Source: CAWUEX02 sp038148375
Lineage (GTDB): Bacteria; Pseudomonadota; Alphaproteobacteria; Rhodospirillales; Rhodospirillaceae
Reading direction: 5' to 3'
Assembly (NCBI GenBank): GCA_038148375.1
Contig: JAYQVH010000007.1
Location: 58,534 to 122,533 of the forward strand
Length of the DNA stretch: 64,000 bases
The notes below the pieces were generated by a model that was given only the letters and a program-made list of their open reading frames with translations, was not told the DNA's origin and ran no database searches. A program made the translations under genes and the position numbers. Below, piece after piece: positions 51,688 through 61,756 of the stretch. Position 1 is the stretch's first letter. Every line of letters starts with the position of its first letter.

Positions 51688-52035
51688 TCAGGTGTCGGAG
51701 TCCTCGTCCGAATCAATCGCGCCGATGACGCTGTCCACGTCATCGTCTTCATCGAGGTCTTCGTCGTCATCGATGAGATCATCATCGTCGTCGTCATCCG
51801 TTTCGATGTCGTCGATATCCTCAATATCCTCGTCGTCCTCGGCCTCTTTTTTCTTCGGCTCCGGGGCTTTCTTGACCGGCTTGGGTGTGGTGTCGGCACG
51901 TTTGGTTCTGAACGTTTTCGGCCGTTCGTTTTCCGTGCCGCACTTTGGGCATTCGGCTGGTGCCTTGTTCAAGTCGTAATAGCGCGCACCGCAACTTGAG
52001 CAAGTCAGCTTTTCTCCGAGTTCAACCTTACCCAA
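51688..52035 (-). CDS. FYDLN-type zinc-ribbon acidic protein
   Basis: 115 residues. The N-terminal 40 residues form a zinc ribbon (LTCSSCGARYYDLNKAPAECPKCG) containing the YYDLN version of the family's FYDLN motif. The rest is low-complexity: a short Lys/Pro stretch and then a run of Asp and Glu to the end. This is the alphaproteobacterial FYDLN-acid family, of unknown function, classically found near aroA as here. A candidate promoter lies about 85 bases upstream (TTGACA at 52146-52141). It is divergent from aroA across 256 bases with no other gene. Confidence 0.92.
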   Translation of the reverse strand: MGKVELGEKLTCSSCGARYYDLNKAPAECPKCGTENERPKTFRTKRADTTPKPVKKAPEPKKKEAEDDEDIEDIDDIETDDDDDDDLIDDDEDLDEDDDVDSVIGAIDSDEDSDT

Positions 52036-52117
52036 CGTCGTCTCTCCTCACCTGGACCCGGATAGCACCCGCACACCGCGCGCGCCAAGCAGGCCAACCG
52101 TCTCGATTACAGAAGCG

Positions 52118-52146
52118 CATTTGCCAAATTCAGGGCCCGCTGTCAA
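52118..52146 (-). promoter_or_regulatory. Weak candidate promoter for the FYDLN gene
   Basis: Minus strand TTGACA (52146-52141), a 17-base spacer, and CAAATG (52123-52118). The -35 is consensus; the -10 is poor. It lies in the 256-base aroA/FYDLN gap, where I see nothing else. Confidence 0.3.
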
Positions 52147-52291
52147 AACCAAATCCACCCTTTCCTGGTGATTTGCCCGCACCTAGGTTTCATCTCGTGC
52201 CTGTGCTAAGACGCGCCCACGTCCGCCGCTTTGCCGGCAACCTTAGCCCGAGCCAGGTTTAGACCGTGGCCGCCCGTAGAGCCAGCCCCAG

Positions 52292-53656
52292 ATGACCCTA
52301 GCCGCTCCGTCCCAGATTACGTCAGCGCGTACCGCCGGACTGCTTGGAAAAGTGCGGGTTCCCGGCGATAAGTCAATGTCCCATCGGGCCTTGATGTTCG
52401 GTGCCCTGGCCGTCGGCAAAACCCGTATCGATGGACTGCTTGAGGGCGAGGACGTCCTCAACACGGCCAATGCGATGAAGGCGCTCGGTGCCGTCGTCGA
52501 GCGCACCGGACCCGGCGCCTCTGCCCAATGGATCGTCCGCGGCCGCGGCATCGGCGGTTTGATTGAACCCGAAGACGTCATCGACATGGGCAATTCCGGC
52601 ACGGGCGCGCGCCTGTTGTCCGGTCTGCTGGCCAGTCATGGCATGACCTCTGTGATGACCGGTGACGCGTCTTTGCGCAGCCGGCCAATGGACAGGGTGA
52701 TTCAGCCGTTGGGTCAGATGGGCGCGCGGTTTGAATCGCGCCGCGGGGGACGGCTGCCGATGTCCATCATCGGGACCGCCGAGCCGATCCCAATGATCTA
52801 CGAAAGCCCGGTTGCATCGGCCCAGATTAAATCCGCGGTGCTGCTTGCTGGGTTGCAGGCGCGCGGCGCGACCACGGTAATCGAACCCGCGGCGAGCCGC
52901 GACCATACCGAACGCATGCTGCGGCATTTTGGCGCCGAGGTCTCGTCAGAGCCTGTCGGCGGGTCCGGTGGCGCGATTGCGGTCACGGTAACCGGCCAGC
53001 CCGAGTTGACCGGCCAGCCGGTCGTCGTGCCCGGCGACCCTTCTTCGGCCGCCTTTCTGGCCGTAGCGGCATTGATCACACCGGATTCCGAGATCACGCT
53101 GGAAAACGTCGGGCTCAATCCATTCCGCACCGGTTTGTTCGACACGCTCCAGGAAATGGGCGCCGACCTGACCATCGAAAACGCGCGTGAGGAAGCGGGC
53201 GAACCGGTCGGTGATCTGGTGGCTCGAACCAGCGCGCTCAAAGCGGTCACTGTCCCGGCCGCGCGCGTGCCGTCAATGATCGACGAGTTTCCCATTCTGG
53301 CCATCGCCGCAGCCTGTGCCGAGGGCGAGACGCGGATGCAGGGTCTGCGCGAGCTGCGCGTCAAGGAGAGTGACCGCCTCGCCGCCATCGCCCACGGTTT
53401 GGATGCGTGCGGCGTTGGCGTGGCCATCGATGGCGACGACCTGCATGTCACCGGCGCGCCTGCTGGCATATCAGGCGGGGCGATGGTGCCGGTTCACCTC
53501 GATCATCGCATTGCCATGTCGTTCCTGGTGCTCGGTCTTACGGCCACCGACCCCGTGGGAATCGATGACGGGCGTGCCATTGCCACCAGCTATCCGGACT
53601 TCATCGCACATATGACCGCGGCCGGGGCCAAGCTCAGTGTCGAGACGGCGTCGTGA
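52292..53656 (+). CDS. aroA: 3-phosphoshikimate 1-carboxyvinyltransferase (EPSP synthase)
   Basis: 454 residues of the two-domain EPSP synthase fold. PGDKSMSHRALM near 25 binds shikimate-3-phosphate, GNSGTGARLL near 100 and RSRPMDRVIQPL near 127 contact both substrates, and LRVKESDRLAAIA and HLDHRIAMSFLVLG complete the site. It joins PEP to shikimate-3-phosphate in aromatic biosynthesis. The RPMDRV pattern fits class II enzymes. The residue corresponding to the Ala that gives CP4 its glyphosate tolerance is Gly here, so sensitivity is likely. Start ATG 52292 has a weak ribosome-binding site. Its stop overlaps cmk (GTGA). Confidence 0.96.
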   Translation: MTLAAPSQITSARTAGLLGKVRVPGDKSMSHRALMFGALAVGKTRIDGLLEGEDVLNTANAMKALGAVVERTGPGASAQWIVRGRGIGGLIEPEDVIDMGNSGTGARLLSGLLASHGMTSVMTGDASLRSRPMDRVIQPLGQMGARFESRRGGRLPMSIIGTAEPIPMIYESPVASAQIKSAVLLAGLQARGATTVIEPAASRDHTERMLRHFGAEVSSEPVGGSGGAIAVTVTGQPELTGQPVVVPGDPSSAAFLAVAALITPDSEITLENVGLNPFRTGLFDTLQEMGADLTIENAREEAGEPVGDLVARTSALKAVTVPAARVPSMIDEFPILAIAAACAEGETRMQGLRELRVKESDRLAAIAHGLDACGVGVAIDGDDLHVTGAPAGISGGAMVPVHLDHRIAMSFLVLGLTATDPVGIDDGRAIATSYPDFIAHMTAAGAKLSVETAS

Positions 53657-54309
53657 CCGGCGCGCGCCAAATGGTGGTCGCCATCGACGGACCGGCTGCG
53701 TCGGGCAAGGGAACTCTGGCCCGGCGCCTGGCTGCGGAACTAAACCTGCGGTACCTCGACACCGGCAGTCTGTACCGGGCCACCGGCCTGACCGTGTTAA
53801 AAAACGGCGGTAATCCGGAAAACGAGGCCGACGCCGTTTCAGCGGCAAAATCCCTCAATTTAGCACAGTTTTCGGAAGAGGATCTGCGCAGCGAGGAGGC
53901 CGGAATGGCCGCGTCCCAGGTCGCCTTTCAGCCTGCTGTCCGGGACGTTTTGCTCCAGTTTCAGCGGGATTTTGCCGCAAATCCAGGCGCGGAGTACGCC
54001 GGGGCGATTCTCGACGGGCGCGATATCGGCACCGTCGTGTGCCCTGACGCGGACGTCAAAATCTTCTGCTTCGCCAGCCTCGAAGTCCGCATAAAAAGAC
54101 GCCTGGAAGAGTTGAAGAACAAAGGCGAAACGGTTATAGAAGCGCGCGTTCGTGCCGATATGGAGGCGCGCGATCAACGCGACCGGGACCGCTCGGTCGC
54201 GCCGCTGAAACCGGCGGATGATGCGTGGCAGCTCGACACATCGGACTTGAACGCAGATGAGGTCTTCGCCACAGCGCTGAACCACATCCGGGGCACCGGT
54301 TCCCCCTAA
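53653..54309 (+). CDS. cmk: Cytidylate kinase
   Basis: 218 residues with the P-loop IDGPAASGKGT near 11, the NMP-binding region YLDTGSLYRATGL, ILDGRDIGTVVCPDADVKIFCFAS and the LID segment RDQRDRDRSVAPLKPADDA. It phosphorylates CMP and dCMP. The GTG start at 53653 overlaps the aroA stop by four bases; the in-frame ATG six codons later is an alternative. It follows the conserved aroA-cmk-rpsA order and ends 170 bases before rpsA. Confidence 0.95.
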   Translation: MTGARQMVVAIDGPAASGKGTLARRLAAELNLRYLDTGSLYRATGLTVLKNGGNPENEADAVSAAKSLNLAQFSEEDLRSEEAGMAASQVAFQPAVRDVLLQFQRDFAANPGAEYAGAILDGRDIGTVVCPDADVKIFCFASLEVRIKRRLEELKNKGETVIEARVRADMEARDQRDRDRSVAPLKPADDAWQLDTSDLNADEVFATALNHIRGTGSP

Positions 54310-54357
54310 GTTTGTTTTCCGAAAACCGCCGGCAGACAGAAACGCCGAGAGAGCGTT

Positions 54358-54385
54358 GTCCGCCGTTTGCGGTTTTTAACCGGAC
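54358..54385 (+). promoter_or_regulatory. Hairpin in the rpsA leader
   Basis: GTCCG (54358-54362) pairs with CGGAC (54381-54385). Inside, CCGCCGTTTGCGG followed by TTTTT could act as a weak terminator, and an AACGC/GCGTT hairpin precedes it. The 170-base gap between cmk and rpsA holds no other gene. Possible S1 feedback or cmk attenuation site; speculative. Confidence 0.25.
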
Positions 54386-54479
54386 CAACCGCGGCACACC
54401 TGGAATGGTCCAGGCCCGCACAAGAGACCGCCGGACCCAACCGGCTGGCATGGCGCAGAACGAAAGGAACGCACCACTC

Positions 54480-56216
<1,737 letters not shown>

Positions 56217-56245
56217 TCGCTCCCTTATCTTCGAGACACCGATCA

Positions 56246-56275
56246 AACGCGCCCCCTGTGGGGCGCGTTTTTTTT
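56246..56275 (+). terminator. Intrinsic terminator of rpsA
   Basis: AACGCGCCCC (56246-56255) and GGGGCGCGTT (56260-56269) form a perfect ten-base stem with a CTGT loop, ending in eight T. It lies 30 bases after the rpsA stop. Confidence 0.92.
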
Positions 56276-56315
56276 GAATTGCGCTAAAAAAGCTTTCGAA
56301 ATGAAAGACTTACAC

Positions 56316-56344
56316 TTGACTCGCCGGGGGTCCGTTCGCATGCT
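56316..56344 (+). promoter_or_regulatory. Candidate ihfB promoter
   Basis: TTGACT (56316-56321), 17 bases, CATGCT (56339-56344), about 50 bases before ihfB and downstream of the rpsA terminator. Confidence 0.4.
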
Positions 56345-56400
56345 TTGGGATACAGAAGCTGCTGTGCGTGTCGCAGCGGGAAAATTAGGGGCGGCAGCGG

Positions 56401-56715
56401 ATGACCAAGTCGGAACTCATCGCACGTATCGCGGAGCGTAATCCGCACCTATTTCAGCGGGACGTCGAACGCATCGTCAGCACGATCTTCGATGAAATCT
56501 CCGCGGCATTGTCGCGCGGCGACCGTGTTGAATTGCGCGGCTTCGGTGCGTTCTCCGTCAAGCACAGAGACTCGCGAATTGGACGTAATCCGCGCACCGG
56601 CGAGGCGGTTAAGGTGTCCGAGAAGACGGTTCCTTATTTCAAGACCGGAAAGCAGTTGCGCGATCAGCTCAATGCGGATCCGAGTGATACCGCGCCGGCG
56701 CCGCCGACCCCCTAA
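56401..56715 (+). CDS. ihfB: Integration host factor subunit beta
   Basis: 104 residues of the HU/IHF family: KSELIARIAERNPHLFQRDVERIVSTIFDEI helices, then RGDRVELRGFGAFSVKHRDSRIGRNPRTGEAV forming the DNA-embracing beta arm with its Pro in RNPRTGE. Position after rpsA identifies the beta subunit. It bends DNA with IhfA and also supports sigma-54 promoters. A Pro-rich tail of ten residues follows the fold. Its own promoter lies just upstream. Confidence 0.95.
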   Translation: MTKSELIARIAERNPHLFQRDVERIVSTIFDEISAALSRGDRVELRGFGAFSVKHRDSRIGRNPRTGEAVKVSEKTVPYFKTGKQLRDQLNADPSDTAPAPPTP

Positions 56716-56736
56716 ACCTGGTCCGGTACATTTTCT

Positions 56737-57045
56737 ATGCGCCTTGTCACCTGGACCGTCGGACTGATTGTCGCCGTCGCCGCAATCCTGTTCGCCGTCT
56801 CTAACCGCGCGCCCGTGTCCGTGACGGTCTGGCCGTTTCCGTTCGCCGTCGATGTCGGGCTCTACATTATAGTTTTGGCCAGCGTCTTCGCCGGATTTCT
56901 TGTCGGCGCCTTGGTCACCTGGGTGGCCCAGGGCAAACACCGTCGTAAGGTCCGCCGCCAGCGCGCTGAAATCCGCGGCCTGGAAGGTGAATTGGCCGAC
57001 GCGCGGGCGGAGAAAGCCGACCCGCAACCCCGCAAAGCCGCCTAA
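56737..57045 (+). CDS. LapA-domain (DUF1049) inner-membrane protein
   Basis: 102 residues with two membrane segments (about 4-22 and 38-65) and a basic coiled C-terminus (QGKHRRKVRRQRAEIRGLEGELADARAE). This is the lipopolysaccharide assembly protein A domain. In Escherichia coli LapA with LapB tunes LpxC turnover; here no lapB follows, and pyrF takes that place, as commonly in alphaproteobacteria. Twenty-one bases separate it from ihfB, so they probably share a transcript. Confidence 0.88.
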   Translation: MRLVTWTVGLIVAVAAILFAVSNRAPVSVTVWPFPFAVDVGLYIIVLASVFAGFLVGALVTWVAQGKHRRKVRRQRAEIRGLEGELADARAEKADPQPRKAA

Positions 57046-57146
57046 ACCGGGACATTTCTAACGCCGTCTTGCCCGTTATCGCCCGCCAACGCATATTGGC
57101 GCGCCTATCCGAAGAAGTGCGCGACTGAGACGCCAAAGGTGCCGCC

Positions 57147-57878
57147 ATGACCGTTACGGAAAAATTGCTCCAAAATCCGGTGTTTTGCGCCATCGATACG
57201 CCAGACCTGGGCACGGCGACCACCTGGGCGGCGCGGATCGGCGATCATGTCGGCGGTCTTAAGCTTGGCTTGGAGTTTTATTCGGCCCACGGACCGAAAG
57301 GCATCAAGCAGGTGATGAAAGCATCTGACCTGCCAGTGTTTCTAGACCTCAAGTTCCACGATATTCCGAATACCGTGGCCGGTGCGGTGCGCGCGGCAAG
57401 CGCGCTCAAACCGTTTATGCTCAACGTCCATGCCAGCGGTGGCAAAGCGATGATGCAGGCCGCCGCTGAGGCCGCTGCCGAAGTCGCGTACGAAGGCGTT
57501 GCGCCGCGCCCGCTGGTGATCGGCGTCACCGTCCTGACCAGCCTCGGCGATGATGACCTAGCCGACGTCGGCATGTCTGGACCCGCCGCCGATCAGGCCA
57601 TCCGTCTTGCCGTCCTGGCGCGCGAATCAGGGCTCGACGGCGTCGTCTGCTCACCGCTCGAAGCGGAACGCATCCGGTCGGAATGCGGCCCGAACTTCAA
57701 ACTGGTGACGCCTGGGGTCCGCCCTGACTGGGCGGCGGCCAATGACCAAAAGCGTGTCATGACGCCGGAGGAGGCGATTGCCGCCGGTGCGGATTATCTG
57801 GTCGTCGGCCGCCCGATTACCGGCGCGGACGATCCTGCGGCCGCAGCCCGGCGGATCGCCACGGCGCTGGCCGCCTGA
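57147..57878 (+). CDS. pyrF: Orotidine-5'-phosphate decarboxylase
   Basis: 243 residues of the TIM-barrel OMP decarboxylase family. The catalytic tetrad lies in GGLKLGLEFY and FLDLKFHDIPNTV, and VTPGVRPDW and GADYLVVGRPIT bind the phosphate. It converts OMP to UMP, the last step of de novo pyrimidine synthesis. ATG 57147 follows a 101-base gap after the LapA gene. The first of a compact series, with trpF starting 13 bases after its stop. Confidence 0.96.
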   Translation: MTVTEKLLQNPVFCAIDTPDLGTATTWAARIGDHVGGLKLGLEFYSAHGPKGIKQVMKASDLPVFLDLKFHDIPNTVAGAVRAASALKPFMLNVHASGGKAMMQAAAEAAAEVAYEGVAPRPLVIGVTVLTSLGDDDLADVGMSGPAADQAIRLAVLARESGLDGVVCSPLEAERIRSECGPNFKLVTPGVRPDWAAANDQKRVMTPEEAIAAGADYLVVGRPITGADDPAAAARRIATALAA

Positions 57879-57891
57879 TCCGGCATTTGTC

Positions 57892-58551
57892 ATGTCCATC
57901 GCTGTCAAAATTTGCGGCCTGAGAGACGCCGATGCCGTTGACGCGGCTGTGGAGGAGGGGGCCGACTACCTGGGCTTTGTCTTCTTCGACAAGTCGCCGC
58001 GGGCTATTGACCCGGAAACGGTGGCCGATCTCACCGAAGATGTGCCCGAGACTGTTTCGCTGACCGGTCTGTTCGTCGACCCCGACGACGCGTTGCTGGA
58101 TCGTGTCCTCGGACATCTGCGCCTCGACTATATCCAGCTGCACGGGAGTGAAACGCCGGAACGTATAGATGCAATACGCCTCGCTTACGGCGTGCCGGTG
58201 ATGAAAGCGATCGGTGTGGCGACGGCCGAAGATGTGTCTGCGGCGGCGGTGTTTAACGATCACGCCGACACGCTGCTGTTCGATGCCAAGCCGCCGCCGG
58301 ACGCCGACCGGCCGGGCGGTAACGCCGTGCCCTTTCCATGGGCGCTGATGAAGGGGTATCGCGGAGATTTGCCCTGGCTGCTGGCCGGGGGCTTGACCGC
58401 GGAGACGGTTGCCCAAGCCATCGCCGAGTCGGGGGCGGCAGGCGTGGACGTCTCCTCCGCGGTGGAATCGGCACCGGGCCGCAAGGATCCGGCCTTGGTG
58501 CGGGCCTTTATCCGTGCCGCCAAAGCGGCGGGCCGGGAGCAGCCCGCGTAG
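57892..58551 (+). CDS. trpF: Phosphoribosylanthranilate isomerase
   Basis: 219 residues with KICGLRDADAVDAAVEEGADYLGFVFFDKSPR at the N-terminus carrying the catalytic Cys; FDAKPP near 120 holds the catalytic Asp, and GGLTAETVAQAI and GVDVSSAVESAPGRKD form the phosphate site. It isomerises phosphoribosylanthranilate in tryptophan synthesis. ATG 57892 is set by homology; the frame extends back into pyrF. Trp genes here are split from trpE/GDC, as often in alphaproteobacteria. Confidence 0.95.
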   Translation: MSIAVKICGLRDADAVDAAVEEGADYLGFVFFDKSPRAIDPETVADLTEDVPETVSLTGLFVDPDDALLDRVLGHLRLDYIQLHGSETPERIDAIRLAYGVPVMKAIGVATAEDVSAAAVFNDHADTLLFDAKPPPDADRPGGNAVPFPWALMKGYRGDLPWLLAGGLTAETVAQAIAESGAAGVDVSSAVESAPGRKDPALVRAFIRAAKAAGREQPA

Positions 58552-58593
58552 TCTAAAAGCCTGATTTTTCGGCGGATTTCTGTGGACTTCCTT

Positions 58594-58622
58594 TTGCTCA
58601 TCGGGGGCCGCTGCGCTATAAG
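58594..58622 (+). promoter_or_regulatory. Candidate trpB promoter
   Basis: TTGCTC (58594-58599), a 17-base spacer, and TATAAG (58617-58622), 42 bases before trpB. It sits in the 112-base gap after trpF; no leader peptide or terminator is visible there. Confidence 0.5.
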
Positions 58623-58663
58623 TCCGGCCCACGCCGCATACCCTTAAGGACAGACGCACGACC

Positions 58664-59887
58664 ATGGTGGACGCCCGTAATACATTTCGCGACGGACCCG
58701 ACGACGCCGGGCACTTCGGCCTATTCGGCGGGCGTTATGTTGCCGAAACGCTCATGCCGCTGATCCTCGAGGTCGAGCAGGCCTACGAGGCTGCCAAGGC
58801 CGATCCGGCCTTCGCCAAAGAGCACGACGCCTTTCGCACGACCTACGCCGGGCGCCCGAGTCCGCTGTATTTCGCCGAGCGTCTCACGGAGCACTTCGGC
58901 GGCGCGAAAATCTATTTCAAGCGTGACGAGCTCAATCACACCGGATCTCACAAGATCAACAACTGCCTCGGCCAGATTCTGCTGGCCAGGCGCATGGGCA
59001 AGACGCGCATCATTGCAGAGACCGGCGCCGGTCAGCATGGCGTCGCCACGGCCACCGTATGTGCACGCTTCGGACTCGAGTGCGTCGTCTACATGGGCGC
59101 GAAAGACATCGAGCGGCAAAAGCCGAATGTGTTCCGTATGAACCTGCTCGGCGCCGAAGTGCGCGCGGTCGAGAAGGGCTCGGCGACGCTCAAAGAGGCA
59201 ATGAACGAAGCGCTGCGCGACTGGGTCGCCAATGTCGACGACACCTACTACCTGATTGGCACGGCAGCCGGTCCGCACCCCTATCCGGCGATGGTACGCG
59301 ACTTCCAGTCGATCATCGGCGAAGAACTCAAAGAGCAGATGCACAGCGTTGAAGGGCGGCTGCCCGATACTTTGGTCGCCTGTATTGGCGGCGGTTCGAA
59401 TGCCATCGGCTTGTTCCACCCGTTTCTCGACGACAAAGAGGTGCGCCTGATCGGCGTCGAGGCGGCTGGCAAAGGCATTGAGACCGGCGAACATGCGGCC
59501 TCTATTTCCGGCGGCAACCCCGGCGTTTTGCACGGCAACCGGACTTTCTTGTTACAGGCCGAAGGCGGTCAGATTCGCGACGCCCACTCCATTTCCGCCG
59601 GCTTGGATTATCCGGGTATCGGCCCGGAACATGCCTGGCTGCATTTGCAGGGCCGGGTGGATTACGTCTCCGCCACCGACCAGGAAGCGCTGGCGGCGTT
59701 CCAGCTGTGTTCCCAGAAAGAAGGCATCTTGCCGGCGCTCGAACCGGCTCACGCTTTGGCCTATGTCGGCAAGATCGCGCCCGAACTCTCGCCGGATCAT
59801 ATCCTGGTGATGAACCTGTGTGGCCGCGGCGATAAGGACGTTTTCACGGTTGCGGATGCGCTCGGCGCCGACATGGATAAAAGTTGA
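58664..59887 (+). CDS. trpB: Tryptophan synthase beta subunit
   Basis: 407 residues. The N-terminal FGLFGGRYVAETLMPL is typical. The PLP Schiff-base Lys is in HTGSHKINNCLGQ near 90, AETGAGQHGVATATV binds the substrate carboxylate, and CIGGGSNAIGLF grips the PLP phosphate near 245. It condenses indole, channelled from TrpA, with serine. ATG 58664 follows a candidate promoter. Its TGA overlaps the trpA ATG by one base, coupling subunit synthesis. Confidence 0.97.
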   Translation: MVDARNTFRDGPDDAGHFGLFGGRYVAETLMPLILEVEQAYEAAKADPAFAKEHDAFRTTYAGRPSPLYFAERLTEHFGGAKIYFKRDELNHTGSHKINNCLGQILLARRMGKTRIIAETGAGQHGVATATVCARFGLECVVYMGAKDIERQKPNVFRMNLLGAEVRAVEKGSATLKEAMNEALRDWVANVDDTYYLIGTAAGPHPYPAMVRDFQSIIGEELKEQMHSVEGRLPDTLVACIGGGSNAIGLFHPFLDDKEVRLIGVEAAGKGIETGEHAASISGGNPGVLHGNRTFLLQAEGGQIRDAHSISAGLDYPGIGPEHAWLHLQGRVDYVSATDQEALAAFQLCSQKEGILPALEPAHALAYVGKIAPELSPDHILVMNLCGRGDKDVFTVADALGADMDKS

Positions 59888-60747
59888 TGGGCGGTACAGA
59901 CTTTGACAGCCGCGTCACGCGGCGTTTTGCCAAGCTCAAGGAGCAGGACCGCGCCGCTCTGGTAACGTTTATCACGGCTAATGATCCGGACGCCGACACG
60001 TTCCGCCAACTGCTCGAAGGTATGCCAGCCGCCGGCGCCGACATGATCGAGATCGGCATGCCGTTCTCGGATCCCATGGCCGATGGCCCTTCGATCCAGC
60101 TGTCGTCGCAGCGCGCCTTACGGGCCGGCGTGATGCTTGACGACGTGCTCGCCGCCGTCACGGCGTTACGCGAGTGGGAAATGGACACGCCGATCATTCT
60201 GATGGGCTATTACAATCCGATCTATACCTATGGTCCTCAGGAGTTCGCCGAGGCGGCGGCGCGGGCCGGAGTCGACGGCCTCATTGTTGTCGACCTGCCG
60301 CCGGAAGAAGCTGAAGAACTCAATCAACATCTGCGCGCGAACAACCTGCACATGATCTTCCTGGCGGCGCCGACGACCGATGCCGAACGGCTGCCGCGCG
60401 TACTCGACCATGCCAGCGGCTGGCTGTATTACGTCGCGGTCAAGGGCGTGACTGGCACAAAGTCGGCGGACATGGGTGAGGTCGCCGCGCGCATCGCCGA
60501 CATTCGTAAACAGACCGATTTACCGCTGGGCGTCGGCTTTGGCATTCGCACGCCAGAGCAAGCGGCCGAAGTGGCGTCCTTTGCGGATGCCGCGGTGGTG
60601 GGCTCGGCCATCGTGGATATCATCGAGGCAAACCTTGGGTCCGACGGGGCGCCGCAGACGGGTCTGGTCACCAAAGTTCTGGAATTCGTGCAGAGCTTGG
60701 CCGAAGGTGTGCGCGGGGCGCACCGATCCAGCGGAGAGGCTGCATGA
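59887..60747 (+). CDS. trpA: Tryptophan synthase alpha subunit
   Basis: 286 residues of a TIM barrel. The catalytic Glu is in MIEIGMPFSDPMADGPSIQ near 53 and the catalytic Asp in the next strand-loop near 63; ILMGYYNPIYTYG and VGFGIRTPEQAAEV are further landmarks. It cleaves indole-3-glycerol phosphate and passes indole to TrpB. ATG 59887 is used; TTG 59884 is one codon earlier in frame. Its end overlaps accD by four bases (ATGA). Confidence 0.96.
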   Translation: MGGTDFDSRVTRRFAKLKEQDRAALVTFITANDPDADTFRQLLEGMPAAGADMIEIGMPFSDPMADGPSIQLSSQRALRAGVMLDDVLAAVTALREWEMDTPIILMGYYNPIYTYGPQEFAEAAARAGVDGLIVVDLPPEEAEELNQHLRANNLHMIFLAAPTTDAERLPRVLDHASGWLYYVAVKGVTGTKSADMGEVAARIADIRKQTDLPLGVGFGIRTPEQAAEVASFADAAVVGSAIVDIIEANLGSDGAPQTGLVTKVLEFVQSLAEGVRGAHRSSGEAA

Positions 60748-61748
60748 ACTGGCTGACAAATTTCGTCCGACCGCGCATCAAGCGCCTGGTTGCGCCGCGC
60801 GAAGCGCCGGATAACCTGTGGCTCAAATGCCCGTCCTGCAACGAAATGGTCTTTCACCGCGAGCTTGAGAAAAGCTTTCGCGTCTGTCCCCATTGCGACC
60901 ATCACATGCGCCTGGCGGTCAAAGACCGTTTGCAACTGATGTTCGACGAGAAGAAATGGACGGAAATCGAGCTGCCGTCCGTTCCGGCTGATCCGCTCAA
61001 GTTTAAGGACCGCAAGAAATACACTGACCGCCTCAAGGAATCGCGCACAAAGACCGGCCTGAAGGACGCTGTGGTCGTTGCTCACGGCACCATGGGCGGC
61101 ATCAATGTCGTTGTCGCGGTATTTGAATTCGGATTCCTCGGCGGGTCTATGGGCACAGCCGTCGGCGAGGCCATCGTGGCCGCTACGGAATTGGCGATCC
61201 TGCAGGAATCGCCACTGATCGTTATTCCGTCGTCCGGCGGCGCGCGTATGCAGGAAGGCATCCTTTCGCTGATGCAGATGGCGCGCACAACGGTGGCGAT
61301 CGACCGTGTGCGCGAAAAGGGATTGCCCTACATCGTGCTGCTGACCGACCCGACCACCGGTGGCGTAACCGCCTCCTTCGCCATGCTGGGCGACGTTCAC
61401 ATCGCCGAGCCGGGGGCCAGTATCGGCTTCGCCGGAGCGCGCGTCATCGAACAGACTATCCGCGAAACCCTGCCGCCGGGCTTTCAGAAATCCGAATACC
61501 TGCTCGATCACGGCATGGTCGACATGGTCGTTCATCGCGAGGACATGCGCGAGACCCTTGTCCAGTTACTCGGTCTGCTGCTGCACCGCGATCCGGCGGC
61601 GCCGGTGATTTCAATCGAGGACGGCGAGCGCCGCGCGCGGCGCGGCCGCAGGACCAAGGAAGAAAAACCGGCGACGGTGCAGCCGCCAGACCCGTCCATA
61701 CCAGACGATAGTTTGTTCGAGTCCGACGACGATGACGGCAAATCCTAA
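60744..61748 (+). CDS. accD: Acetyl-CoA carboxylase carboxyltransferase subunit beta
   Basis: 334 residues. The N-terminal zinc ribbon is KCPSCNEMVF...CPHCDHH (four Cys near 30-52). The crotonase-like carboxyltransferase core follows, with SSGGARMQEGILSLMQMAR near 165, TGGVTASFAMLGD and GFAGARVIEQTI. With AccA it transfers the carboxyl group to acetyl-CoA to make malonyl-CoA. A charged C-terminal extension of about 50 residues follows the core. It overlaps trpA and precedes folC by eight bases, in the standard alphaproteobacterial order. Confidence 0.96.
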   Translation: MNWLTNFVRPRIKRLVAPREAPDNLWLKCPSCNEMVFHRELEKSFRVCPHCDHHMRLAVKDRLQLMFDEKKWTEIELPSVPADPLKFKDRKKYTDRLKESRTKTGLKDAVVVAHGTMGGINVVVAVFEFGFLGGSMGTAVGEAIVAATELAILQESPLIVIPSSGGARMQEGILSLMQMARTTVAIDRVREKGLPYIVLLTDPTTGGVTASFAMLGDVHIAEPGASIGFAGARVIEQTIRETLPPGFQKSEYLLDHGMVDMVVHREDMRETLVQLLGLLLHRDPAAPVISIEDGERRARRGRRTKEEKPATVQPPDPSIPDDSLFESDDDDGKS

Positions 61749-61756
61749 CGGACCGT